Positions 1-7,658 are shown, counted from the first letter of the stretch. The stretch: 16,025 nucleotides of DNA from UBA6821 sp044236545 (GCA_044236545.1 JBIIGI010000061.1:1-16025), one strand, 5' to 3'. Numbers and translations are program-made. Notes: a model not told the origin generated them from the letters alone.

Positions 1-96
1 CGCCTCGTATCCGCTCTCCTCTGTGAAATCTCCGACGAGTGGATCACAGGAAAAATCTACCTCAACATGAACCCCATCGACTCTCCACTCCCTTAA
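1..96 (+). CDS. C-terminal end of an IS256/Mutator-family transposase (partial)
   Basis: The first frame is open from the window edge and ends at a TAA at 94-96, giving the last 31 residues of a protein. The segment RLVSALLCEISDEW followed by TGKIYLNM matches the conserved C-terminal tail I know from IS256/Mutator-type DDE transposases (pattern RLVsAlL.Ei.eeW.tGk.YL). The catalytic DDE residues lie upstream of the window, so intactness cannot be judged. A terminal-repeat-like sequence follows within 30 bp, as expected for an IS256 right end. The family call rests on a short tail, but tail and repeat agree. Confidence 0.72.
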   Translation, partial: RLVSALLCEISDEWITGKIYLNMNPIDSPLP

Positions 97-126
97 CCCA
101 TTTTACAGAAACATCTTTACGCAACC
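97..126 (+). mobile_element. Right terminal inverted repeat of an IS256-family element
   Basis: The sequence TTTTACAGAAACATCTTTAC followed by GCAACC lies just after the transposase stop. It resembles the usual IS256-family right end (TTTACAcAAA.AT.TTgaCaC.ACC type). The assigned outer boundary, about base 126, is where recognisable Aat-family coding sequence begins, which independently supports it. The left end and the 8-9 bp target duplication are outside the window. Confidence 0.6.
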
Positions 127-622
127 GGAATCGGCGCATATCCCGGGAAGAGTCGCAACCTATATGAGACATGGGGAGTATCGTATCCGATACGACCACG
201 ATCTGAGCGGTATCATGAGGGCATGTGCGAAGAGAAGCTTCACCTGGATCACCCCCGAGATCATTGCTCTGTACGAGGAGTTGGAAAGCATGGGCTACTG
301 CTCCTGTGTGGGTGTCTATCGGGATGATGTCCTCGTTGGGGGGCTCTGGGGCATTGCCGTCGGTTCAACATTCGGTCTCATGAGCATGTTTCATTTCGAG
401 AACAGGGCGGGATCGCTTGCCCTTGCCTCACTGGTTTCGACATTTGCCGCCGGCGGCCGTTGGAACCTGATCGATGTCGGCGGAATGAATGATAACTTCA
501 AACGCTATGGTGCGTTCTTGATTTGTGGCAAAGAGTTCAAGGAAATCGTTCTGCGCGATCTGGCAGCGGGGGGAGCACCTCCGGCACAGGTCCCTGCGAA
601 CCGTGAACCAGCGGGCGCGTAA
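127..622 (+). pseudogene. Aat-like aminoacyl-tRNA transferase, 5' end removed by IS256-type insertion
   Basis: The product belongs to the leucyl/phenylalanyl-tRNA-protein transferase (Aat) family, whose members move an amino acid from tRNA to a free amine with a GNAT-like fold. Recognisable elements are TWIT, the G(Y)xxSVxVYRDDxLVGGLWG-like strand pair, SMFHFENRAGS and LIDVGGMND (compare E. coli SMFSRMENASK and LIDCQVLND). Translating through the boundary gives PESAHI, matching E. coli PESLHI (residues 69-74), so homology starts exactly at the IS end and the first ~68 residues are missing. An internal ATG at 164 could give a 152-residue product, but its ribosome site is poor. Against E. coli numbering, Asp186 is kept (Asp104 from the ATG), Glu156 is Met73 and Gln188 is Gly106. 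The C-terminus is a low-complexity Ala/Pro tail unlike Aat. With those substitutions it is probably not a standard N-end-rule enzyme; next to NRPS genes it may have acted on a peptide or carrier-bound amine (inference). Confidence 0.72.
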
Positions 623-707
623 AGATCCCTGGTAATCGGAATCACTAACCCGAAATAGATTTCACAGCACCTGTCGCGGTTGCGCCGTCGGCTTTAAGGT
701 AACCGAC

Positions 708-2351
708 ATGAGCGCAATATTGGAAGACAGGGCATCCCAACGGGCGGAAAAGATAACGGAAGCGCCGAGCGTCGTTGATCTCTTCACCCATCGGGCTCGG
801 AGCGTGCCCGATGCCATCGCCGTGGTTCATGAGAAGGACACCCTCAGCTACGGTGAATTGGATCACATGTCCGGTCGCCTGTCACAACGACTGGTCCAGG
901 CAGGACTGCAACCCGAAGAATCAGTCGCGATCATGTTGGAGCGTTCAATCGATTACGTGATCGCCTCCTTGGGAGTCCTGAAGGCCGGCGGTAGCAGCGT
1001 ACCTCTCGACATAGACCTTCCGGATGAAATGATCTCGTTCATGCTTTCCGACACAAACTCCAGGGTGATGATTGGAAAATCCGAGCATCTTGAACCATTT
1101 GAGAAGGCAGTACCCCATCTCCTCCCTATCGACACCATCGGCAACGACTTTTCCGTCGGTTTGGGAGATGGAGAAGTGATGCATTCAATCCGCCCATCTC
1201 AAAGGGCATACGTCATCTACACATCAGGATCCACAGGTGATCACAAAGGCGTTGAGATTGAACATCGGGCACTCTCCAATTTTGTGGCGGCATGGGTGCG
1301 GAGTTTTCAGATGACATCGGATGATCGTCCAGCGTTACTTTCAAACGTGGCTTTTGATGCGATATTAGCCGATTTGTGGCCGGGTCTCTGCACGGGATCC
1401 ACCCTGATGATTCCTCCTCGCAATCTTTTTGTTCATCATGATTGTGAAGGGTTGATCGATTGGTTGGTGCGGGATCGTATCACGATAGCCTTCGTGGTTC
1501 CGGGCATGGTTGGCAGGCTTTTTGAGAGCGCATGGCCGCGTGAAACCTCACTGAGGTTTTTAATATCCGGTGGGGATACCATTCTTCAACGCCCTCCAAT
1601 GGACTTCCCCTGTGCATTTATCAATGGCTATGGACCAACAGAAAACACTTTCTCCAGCACGATCTCACAGGTTTCGTGCATGCAAAGCGATCAACTTCCC
1701 CCCATAGGAGTCCCCATCGGGAATGTGAGGGCGTATGTTCTGGACCGGAACCAAGATCCCGTGGCACCGGGATCAAAGGGTGAACTTTATCTGGGAGGTG
1801 ATCAGGTGGCACGGGGCTATTTGAACCATCCGGCATTGACGAGTGAACGCTTCCTGAAGGATCCCTTTGCCGAAGATCCAAGTGCAAGAATGTACCGGAC
1901 AGGAGACTGGGTCAGGGAACTTACCGACGGTCAGTTGGAGTTTCTCGGAAGAGGCGATGATCAGGTCCAATTGGGTGGTATCCGCGTCGAACTGGAAGGG
2001 ATCACCACGAAACTGTGCACCCATCCGTCTGTCCGCGAGGCATGTTGCCGCCCTGTTCTGGAGGGAGGTCTCTGCAAAAGAATCATCGCGCACGTAGTGC
2101 CGAAAGAGTTGAACGAGGGACTTGCGGAAGAACTGCGCTACCATCTCCTGAAGCGCTTACCGGCTTCGGTTGTTCCATCCGCTTTTTGCTTTCATGATGA
2201 ACTGCCGATGACATCGCGAGGTAAGATTGATCGCGCCGCATTGGATGGGTTTTATCTCTCCTACTCTGACAATGAAAGAAAATCGTATCCGAATCGAAGT
2301 GATCGGCAGTTCACTCAATCAGAGTTTTTGAATGAGGTTATATCCGATTGA
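708..2351 (+). CDS. Stand-alone NRPS adenylation-domain protein
   Basis: This 547-residue protein is a complete adenylation domain of the amino-acid-activating ANL superfamily, which makes aminoacyl-AMP from amino acid and ATP in the cytosol. Core motifs appear in order: LKAGGSSVPLD (A2), YTSGSTG at about 171 (A3), FDAILADLW with Asp217 (A4), YGPTEN at 308 (A5), GELYLGGDQVARGYL (A6), YRTGDWV (A7), GRGDDQVQLGGIRVEL (A8) and GKIDRAAL with Lys506 (A10). By alignment to GrsA PheA the ten-position code reads roughly D-A-A-F-I-G-G-F-S-K, suggesting a neutral, probably aliphatic substrate; no confident assignment. No carrier domain follows A10: only about 35 residues remain, and no LGGDSL-type Ser site exists. 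The A8 end reads VELEGIT instead of the usual IELGEIE. The start is supported by AAGG at 696-699, 8 nt before ATG. It is closely similar to the adenylation domain of the next gene, implying duplication. Confidence 0.9.
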   Translation: MSAILEDRASQRAEKITEAPSVVDLFTHRARSVPDAIAVVHEKDTLSYGELDHMSGRLSQRLVQAGLQPEESVAIMLERSIDYVIASLGVLKAGGSSVPLDIDLPDEMISFMLSDTNSRVMIGKSEHLEPFEKAVPHLLPIDTIGNDFSVGLGDGEVMHSIRPSQRAYVIYTSGSTGDHKGVEIEHRALSNFVAAWVRSFQMTSDDRPALLSNVAFDAILADLWPGLCTGSTLMIPPRNLFVHHDCEGLIDWLVRDRITIAFVVPGMVGRLFESAWPRETSLRFLISGGDTILQRPPMDFPCAFINGYGPTENTFSSTISQVSCMQSDQLPPIGVPIGNVRAYVLDRNQDPVAPGSKGELYLGGDQVARGYLNHPALTSERFLKDPFAEDPSARMYRTGDWVRELTDGQLEFLGRGDDQVQLGGIRVELEGITTKLCTHPSVREACCRPVLEGGLCKRIIAHVVPKELNEGLAEELRYHLLKRLPASVVPSAFCFHDELPMTSRGKIDRAALDGFYLSYSDNERKSYPNRSDRQFTQSEFLNEVISD

Positions 2352-2464
2352 TTACTTCCTCACTCAGAATGACGGTATGAATTAGGGAAAACTAATCGTT
2401 TTGGTGAACTCGGAATAAGCATGTTGGCATCTATCTGAACAACGATTTGGAATCTATTTTTTAC

Positions 2465-5400
2465 ATGATGAAGAACAGACCAGAGCACAAGCATCATCTC
2501 AGTAATCCCATTGGTGGTAACCCGGCACCCGGAGATGCCTTTCCTTTTGGCATTTTTCGCAATGAGGAGGGCTTCACTCCCGAACTGGATACCGATCACA
2601 AGCCTCTTTTTTGGAATGGTGAATTAATGAAAAAAGGGCCTTGGATCCCCACACCAGTGCAAAAATGTATATTTCATCGTGGGATTCTATGCCCGGAAGA
2701 TGGTTTTTTCATTCAGCAACTGACATGGACAATGGAGGGGGCATGGCGCCACGATTTATTCAGCGATGCTCTCCGCATGGTCGCTGCGAGGCATGATATC
2801 TTGCGCTCATTTTTTGTTTCGGACGACAGGGGTGATCCTCTCCTTTTCATAGAACCCTCAATAAGCATTGATCTCGATGTAAGGAATCAGCATGAAATGA
2901 GCGAAAGTGACAGGAAGAGCGTCCTGGGACGGTTTTTATCGGAAGACCGGGCACGCGGATTTGATTGCTCACGCTCACCGTTGTGGCGAGTCACGGTGTT
3001 TCTTTGGAAAAACCGACCCGCCGACTGTATCTGGACATACCACCACATCATTCTTGACGGTCGATCACAACTGCTTGTTTTGAGGGAGATCCTTCAACAC
3101 TACTCGCAACTCATCGCGGGACTGCCGGTAAGCATGAAACCCGCGCAGCCTTTCACAAAATATCTCGAGTGGCTGCAAGACCTGCCAGATCAGCAGGCCA
3201 GGAAATACTGGAAGGATAGGCTCAAAGATTTTAAGAGTGGCACGAAATTACCCGGGATTAGCGCCGCCACGCAAAAGATGGCAAGAGAAGATACATCCGC
3301 CTTGGAGAGAATCGAACTTGAGAAGTCCGAAACTGATTCCTTGCGCTCCGCCGCACGCAGGCATGGAGTGAGTCTAAACAACCTTCTCCAGGCAGGTTGG
3401 GCTCTGGAACTAGGTCGACAAAGCGCCACGAGCGATGTGGTATTCGGCGTTGTCCGGGCTTGCCGCCACTGGCCTGGCGGTGAATCTCGAGATGCCGTGG
3501 GGATGTTCATGAATATTGTCCCCTTCCGTGTTGACACATCCCCTCAGCAAAAGGTGGGTGATTGGCTCAGGGAACTGAAGGGACAGCAACAAGCGTCACG
3601 TGACGGCGAGTACGCCACGCCGGAGTTGATAAGGGATTCCGCAGACATTGCTCCTACGTCGCGTCTTTTTCATTCGATCCTGATGTTTGAGGGGTTTGAT
3701 TGGAGAGCAGAGATGCTGCAATCGGGATGCAATTGGGCTCTCCACGAGAAGACGGATATCCAAGATCTGCTGGCCTATGCTGGGGATCGGCTGACCCTGG
3801 CCTTTGATTGCAGCCCGGGAGAACACACAAACGATCAGGCCAGGCTCACTCTCCTGCGGTTGCGTGCCATCCTCTCAGCCCTTGCCGATGCGGATGAAAG
3901 TTCCCTGATCGGGGATCTTGGATTATTTGGCGATGAGGAACAGATGGATGTTTTCAATCCATCAAATGAAATATGCCTTTTCCCAACCTCAGAAGATTCT
4001 TCGCTTCCCCTCCCGGATGAGGAGTCAAACCGGACGGAAACGCACTTCCCACGCGAACTCTCCGTTGTAGAGCTCATTCGCCAGCAGGCGACTCATCGTC
4101 CCGAGGCAACTGCCTTGGATGATGGCCGGGAGATTCTGAGTTACGAGGAGCTGGATCGCTTGTCGAACCGTGTTGCCAACGGCCTTTTGCGCGCCGGCCT
4201 CCAGTCCGAAGAGATCGTGGCGTTGCTTATGAATCGTTCCTGCCGCTTCGCGGTTGCGGCGCTGGGTGTGCTGAAAGCGGGTGGTTCCTATTTGCCAATC
4301 GACACGGCAAACCCCGATCAAAGACTGGACTATCTCCTCTCGGATAGTCGCGCACGATTCATCCTCGCGGAACAAGATCAGATAAAACGCTGCACGGGAC
4401 GGATTGCCTTTCCAGCGACACCGGAATGGGAATCATTTGCAGGGGAAATGGAGGCACTCTCCTTACCGCCATCCGACCCTTCCCGTAGGGCTTATGTGAT
4501 TTACACTTCCGGATCTACCGGAGAGGCGAAAGGAGTGGAAATCGAGCATCACTCCCTCAGCAATCTGGTGTCGTTCTATCACCGGCGCCTGCTACTGACG
4601 ACGGAAGATCGGACGACCATGATCTCCAACGTGGCTTTTGACGCCTCGGTGACTGATCTCTGGCCAGGTCTTTGCGTGGGAGCGACCGTGATGATTCCTC
4701 CTCCGGATCTCATCTCCGATCTCGACGGTCTTATCGGGTGGATGGCTGAAAAGAAGGTCACATTTTCGTTTGTCCCGACGGCTCTGGCCGAACTGATGTT
4801 CGAACGGACATGGCCTTCCGGAATTGCGCTGAGATATCTTGCCACGGGAGGCGACACCCTGCGCACCACCCCTGGCAGGGAACTCCCTTTCACCCTACTC
4901 AACACCTACGGACCAACGGAGAACACCGTTGACGCAACCTGGTCTGTTGTCCCACCGGAGCTTGAAGGAAAGCGTCCCTCCATCGGCAAGCCTATCTGCA
5001 ATGTCAGAGCCTATGTCCTGGACGAGGAGCTGAAACCCGTGCCAAGAGGTCAACCAGGCGAACTTTATCTGGCTGGGGAACAGGTTGCACGGGGCTATCT
5101 CAACAGGGCCGAACTCACGATGGAACGCTTCCTGAACGATCCATTCTCGCAAAATCCCGGGGCACGGATGTATCGGACAGGCGACTGGGTCCTATGGAAT
5201 CAGAAAGGAGAACTGGAATTCATGGGACGCCGGGATGACCAGGTACAGATCCACGGTGTACGCATTGAACTTGGGGAGATCGAACAAGCACTCCAGGGAC
5301 ATGAATCCGTGCGCCGGGCATGCTGCAGACCGATCATTGCGGAGGGAGTGACAAGCGGCATTGTCGCCCACCTTGTTTTGACGAAGGCACCGGAGGGATT

Positions 5401-6643
5401 CCGTGAGGGGATCAGGAGTTACCTTCTCGAGAGATTGCCGGCCTCGGTGATACCTGGAACTTTTGTCTTCCATGACGTCTTTCCGATGACACCGCAGGGT
5501 AAAGTGGACCGTGCCGCACTTGATGCCAAGACGCACGCCTCACACAACCCGACGTCCTCCAGCACCAAGTTGGAGAACAGGAAGGCCGGTACTCCCGAAG
5601 AATCCCTAACAAGACTCTGGCACACGTTGCTACCGAATGCCGCAAGCGCACATCCCGGCGCCTCCTTTACCGAACTGGGAGGGGACTCCCTTCTCGCATT
5701 GAAACTCCTGCTGGGGGTGGAAAAAATCATCGGCAGGCGGCTCCCTCTCTCGGCATTGCTGCTGGATCCCACGCTTGCCGGATTATGCCGCACGGCTAGT
5801 GCCGGGATGTCCAAAAAACCAGACGATGTCGTGCCCATGAACCCTCATGGGAACAGACCTCCAGTCTTCTGCCTTTATAATCTGGGGGGAGATGTCGGTG
5901 TCTATGTCGAGCTTGCCAAAGCACTGGGATCCGACCAACCGGTCTACGGGATACGCTCGCCGGCCCTTAACAATCCAAATGCCACTCCTCAAGCAATCGA
6001 AGAGGCTGCAACGCAAGTGGTTAAGTTGATCAAAAACCTAGGAATGAAAACACCTCCCGCCATTGTCGGATATTCCTGGGCCGGACTCTTGGCATTCGAG
6101 GTGGCCAGACAATGGATTGAACCCGGTAAAGAAGTCCCCTTCGTCGGTCTCATTGGGGCCGGAGCACCCCTTCGCCGCGTGACCATGCTCACGAGAGCAC
6201 TTCACTTCCTACGCTGGGCACCTCATTGGTTCCATCAGCTGATCCATGATGGGGTGCATGGGCGAAAACGGCTTGAGGAGGCTTCCAAACGCCTGCTCAA
6301 GAATCCCGTCATCCAAATAAATCCCATCGTTCCGGGATGGGCATCCAGTCCGTTGGCGCAAGAGCAAGTGAAAATCGGGTATCGATACCAGCCGAGGGTG
6401 AGCGAACCGATCTTGATTGATCTTTTCATGGAGCGTGGGTCTTTCTCCAGACGGGCGCACCCTCTCCATCCACACTACACGGAACACGAAGCGGATGGAG
6501 GTTGGCGTAAATGGACCCTTAGGCAACCGCGCATCCATTGGGTTGACGGCAATCATGAGGAAATCTACAGGCAGCCGGCGGTCCATACCTTGGCGACTAG
6601 ACTCAGGAAAGCCATGGACCATCATTATGGGAGCATCACATGA
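2465..6643 (+). CDS. NRPS module, condensation-adenylation-thiolation-thioesterase (C-A-T-TE)
   Basis: A 1392-residue termination module that would join an upstream aminoacyl/peptidyl donor to its own amino acid and release the product. An N-terminal extension of ~60 residues precedes the condensation domain (TPVQKCIFH; active HHIILDG at 193-199). The adenylation domain (~525-1020) has YTSGSTG, FDAS (Asp726), YGPTEN, YRTGDW, GRRDDQVQIHGVRIELGEIE and Lys1013; its code reads roughly D-A-T-F-A-G-T-V-D-K, substrate unknown. The carrier domain has LGGDSL with phosphopantetheine Ser1075. The type I thioesterase (~1115-1392) has nucleophile Ser1204 in GYSWAG and His1364 in DGNHEE. At the normal Asp position, 27 residues after Ser in SrfA TE, there is Gly1231. 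ATG 2465 is preferred; an in-frame TTG at 2447 would add six residues, and neither has a strong ribosome site. It lies 113 bp after the free adenylation gene on the same strand, likely one operon. No donor carrier domain is present in the window. Confidence 0.93.
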   Translation: MMKNRPEHKHHLSNPIGGNPAPGDAFPFGIFRNEEGFTPELDTDHKPLFWNGELMKKGPWIPTPVQKCIFHRGILCPEDGFFIQQLTWTMEGAWRHDLFSDALRMVAARHDILRSFFVSDDRGDPLLFIEPSISIDLDVRNQHEMSESDRKSVLGRFLSEDRARGFDCSRSPLWRVTVFLWKNRPADCIWTYHHIILDGRSQLLVLREILQHYSQLIAGLPVSMKPAQPFTKYLEWLQDLPDQQARKYWKDRLKDFKSGTKLPGISAATQKMAREDTSALERIELEKSETDSLRSAARRHGVSLNNLLQAGWALELGRQSATSDVVFGVVRACRHWPGGESRDAVGMFMNIVPFRVDTSPQQKVGDWLRELKGQQQASRDGEYATPELIRDSADIAPTSRLFHSILMFEGFDWRAEMLQSGCNWALHEKTDIQDLLAYAGDRLTLAFDCSPGEHTNDQARLTLLRLRAILSALADADESSLIGDLGLFGDEEQMDVFNPSNEICLFPTSEDSSLPLPDEESNRTETHFPRELSVVELIRQQATHRPEATALDDGREILSYEELDRLSNRVANGLLRAGLQSEEIVALLMNRSCRFAVAALGVLKAGGSYLPIDTANPDQRLDYLLSDSRARFILAEQDQIKRCTGRIAFPATPEWESFAGEMEALSLPPSDPSRRAYVIYTSGSTGEAKGVEIEHHSLSNLVSFYHRRLLLTTEDRTTMISNVAFDASVTDLWPGLCVGATVMIPPPDLISDLDGLIGWMAEKKVTFSFVPTALAELMFERTWPSGIALRYLATGGDTLRTTPGRELPFTLLNTYGPTENTVDATWSVVPPELEGKRPSIGKPICNVRAYVLDEELKPVPRGQPGELYLAGEQVARGYLNRAELTMERFLNDPFSQNPGARMYRTGDWVLWNQKGELEFMGRRDDQVQIHGVRIELGEIEQALQGHESVRRACCRPIIAEGVTSGIVAHLVLTKAPEGFREGIRSYLLERLPASVIPGTFVFHDVFPMTPQGKVDRAALDAKTHASHNPTSSSTKLENRKAGTPEESLTRLWHTLLPNAASAHPGASFTELGGDSLLALKLLLGVEKIIGRRLPLSALLLDPTLAGLCRTASAGMSKKPDDVVPMNPHGNRPPVFCLYNLGGDVGVYVELAKALGSDQPVYGIRSPALNNPNATPQAIEEAATQVVKLIKNLGMKTPPAIVGYSWAGLLAFEVARQWIEPGKEVPFVGLIGAGAPLRRVTMLTRALHFLRWAPHWFHQLIHDGVHGRKRLEEASKRLLKNPVIQINPIVPGWASSPLAQEQVKIGYRYQPRVSEPILIDLFMERGSFSRRAHPLHPHYTEHEADGGWRKWTLRQPRIHWVDGNHEEIYRQPAVHTLATRLRKAMDHHYGSIT

Positions 6644-6739
6644 GGCCCCCGTTAAGGCGTAAGTTGGAGAGAATTCCAGCGATAAACATTGCATCTAATC
6701 CATCAATAAAACTTCATAAAAAATATGAGAATACGTTGT

Positions 6740-6757
6740 TTATATCATAAGATATAA
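6740..6757. repeat. Short palindrome in the AT-rich spacer
   Basis: TTATATC, a 4-base spacer ATAA, then GATATAA: a perfect 7-bp inverted repeat. It may be an operator-like dyad or simply a by-product of AT-rich sequence. No regulator gene is nearby in the window. Confidence 0.35.
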
Positions 6758-6785
6758 CATGTTATTTCTAAAAAAAGATTTAGTT

Positions 6786-6804
6786 TAGTTTATATTATAA
6801 ACTA
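6786..6804. repeat. Palindrome TAGTTTAT-ATT-ATAAACTA
   Basis: A perfect 8-bp inverted repeat with a 3-base centre, preceded by a partial direct copy (TAGTTTAG from 6781). The symmetry is better than expected by chance even in AT-rich DNA, and it sits upstream of the small ORF, so an operator is possible. Function is not established. Confidence 0.4.
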
Positions 6805-6992
6805 CTATGCTTTGTAGCTTTTCAGCACCTCATCCAGTTTTTAATATATACGATAGATATATGTTTTTGTCTTTATCTTGTTTTTTACGTGTGTTTTACA
6901 TTTTTAGATTTATTTCCATTATGTGCATTTTATGGGGTCTGCCTCAATCATTAAAAGGGGAAGAAACTGAGAAAAATAAAGGATTTATTATC

Positions 6993-7340
6993 ATGACATC
7001 ATCTTATTATATGAATTTTTCATCATGTGGTTTTATGAAAAAAACGCAAGTTGAGCGTGATATTTTAACAATCCAACCTGATATCAAAAGTGAGAATTTA
7101 CACAATGAGCATGCGACGAGTTCAAATAAATCCGAGCAGGGTGATTGCTCCATCACCAGCGAGATATTGATGGCTGAAAAGTGCATGAATTTTCCACAGG
7201 AATCATCACCTCAGGAAAATGATCTTTCCGGTATCACGGTTTCGGATTTATCAACGCCAAGCTTGGATACGGACATGGACAGAGATGAGGCCCTTAGCCC
7301 GAGCAGCTTTTCCGAATCCGAACTTAAGGAAGTACAATAG
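6993..7340 (+). CDS. Small acidic, Ser-rich hypothetical protein
   Basis: I do not recognise this protein. The start is chosen because AAAGGA at 6978-6983 lies 9 nt before ATG 6993, the best ribosome site in this part of the window; the predicted protein is 115 residues. It is strongly acidic (about 21 Asp/Glu against 8 Lys/Arg) and rich in Ser, Thr and Asn, with a C-terminal tail (DLSTPSLDTDMDRDEAL and onward) that looks disordered. It has three Cys and no transmembrane segment from this start. An in-frame upstream ATG at 6861 would add a hydrophobic segment that could be a signal or membrane anchor. The 5' half is AT-rich like the spacer, the 3' half nearer genome average. It could be a horizontally acquired gene or a chance ORF; the ribosome site favours real coding. 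Confidence 0.45.
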   Translation: MTSSYYMNFSSCGFMKKTQVERDILTIQPDIKSENLHNEHATSSNKSEQGDCSITSEILMAEKCMNFPQESSPQENDLSGITVSDLSTPSLDTDMDRDEALSPSSFSESELKEVQ

Positions 7341-7517
7341 ATGGTGCACCCGTCCCATGCGATCACCATGCATGCTGGGTTGCTTGAAGGTCCTCCTTTT
7401 GGGCATCAGGTTGTTGCCATTATGCAACCCCAGCGAAAGAAACCGATTCTCCTTGCGAAGGAGCTTTTGCAAGGATTGATTATCAAGATCGCCGGCAACA
7501 TTCCGGCAGCCATCTTT
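7341..7517. other. Spacer between the small ORF and tRNA-Pro, with one weak hairpin
   Basis: No convincing gene here. CTCCTT-GCG-AAGGAG at 7449-7463 can form a 6-bp hairpin followed by CTTTT, which could act as a weak terminator for the upstream ORF. The tRNA promoter must lie in this stretch, but I could not pick out a convincing -35/-10 pair. Confidence 0.3.
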
Positions 7518-7591
7518 CGGGCCGTAGCTCAGCTTGGTAGAGCGCCACGTTCGGGTCGTGGAGGCCTAGGGTTCGAATCCCTACGGCCCGA
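7518..7591 (+). tRNA. tRNA-Pro, anticodon CGG
   Basis: Full cloverleaf: acceptor CGGGCCG pairs with CGGCCCG (7584-7590), D stem GCTC/GAGC, anticodon stem CCACG/CGTGG with loop TTCGGGT (anticodon CGG at 7552-7554, reads CCG), variable loop AGGCC, T stem TAGGG/CCCTA with loop TTCGAAT, discriminator A73. The C1-G72 pair and A73 are tRNA-Pro identity features, and the anticodon arm resembles E. coli tRNA-Pro(CGG). CCA is not encoded. It marks the border between the accessory region and the housekeeping genes. Confidence 0.95.
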
Positions 7592-7620
7592 GATGGTGGA
7601 AACGATGCGATCCCGAGCTA

Positions 7621-7658
7621 CAGTTTCAGGATATGGTTTAGGCATTCCATCCTGACTG
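7621..7658. repeat. Imperfect inverted repeat between tRNA-Pro and obg
   Basis: CAGT(TT)CAGGAT pairs with ATCCTGACTG across a 16-base loop: ten pairs with one 2-base bulge. There is no T-tract on either side, so it is not a standard intrinsic terminator, though it lies between the 3' ends of two convergent genes. A smaller dyad AAGGA/TCCTT follows at 7661-7676. Confidence 0.45.

Larger units (their letters stand above)
6644..6992. other. AT-rich spacer downstream of the NRPS gene
   Basis: These 349 bases have a composition unlike anything else here: from about 6,660 on they are mostly A and T with runs such as AAAAAAAGA and TAGTTTAGTTTATATTATAA. It contains two short palindromes, listed separately. 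An open frame continuous with the small downstream gene begins at ATG 6807, and an alternative ATG at 6861 would encode a hydrophobic stretch (MFLSLSCFLRVFYIFRFISI), but neither has a ribosome site. No T-tract terminator was recognised just after the NRPS stop. The composition suggests transferred DNA or a strongly regulated promoter region; both are inferences. Confidence 0.6.

Noticed and set aside
2272..2351. A remnant or frameshifted carrier domain at the end of the free adenylation gene
   Set aside because: The tail SDRQFTQSEFLNEVISD loosely recalls the first helix of a carrier domain, but no LGGDSL-like site was seen downstream before the next gene.
7518..7591. tRNA-Pro as the integration site of the NRPS region
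   Set aside because: Elements normally insert at the 3' end of a tRNA; the accessory DNA is on the 5' side, and no integrase or duplicated tRNA 3' fragment was seen. Kept only as a question in the island finding.
7341..7655. Open frame of 104 codons directly following the TAG of the small acidic ORF, in the same frame
   Set aside because: It runs straight through the tRNA-Pro gene, and the translated part (AVAQLGRAPRSGRGGLGFES) is the well-known false product of a tRNA. Readthrough of TAG is not supported by anything else.
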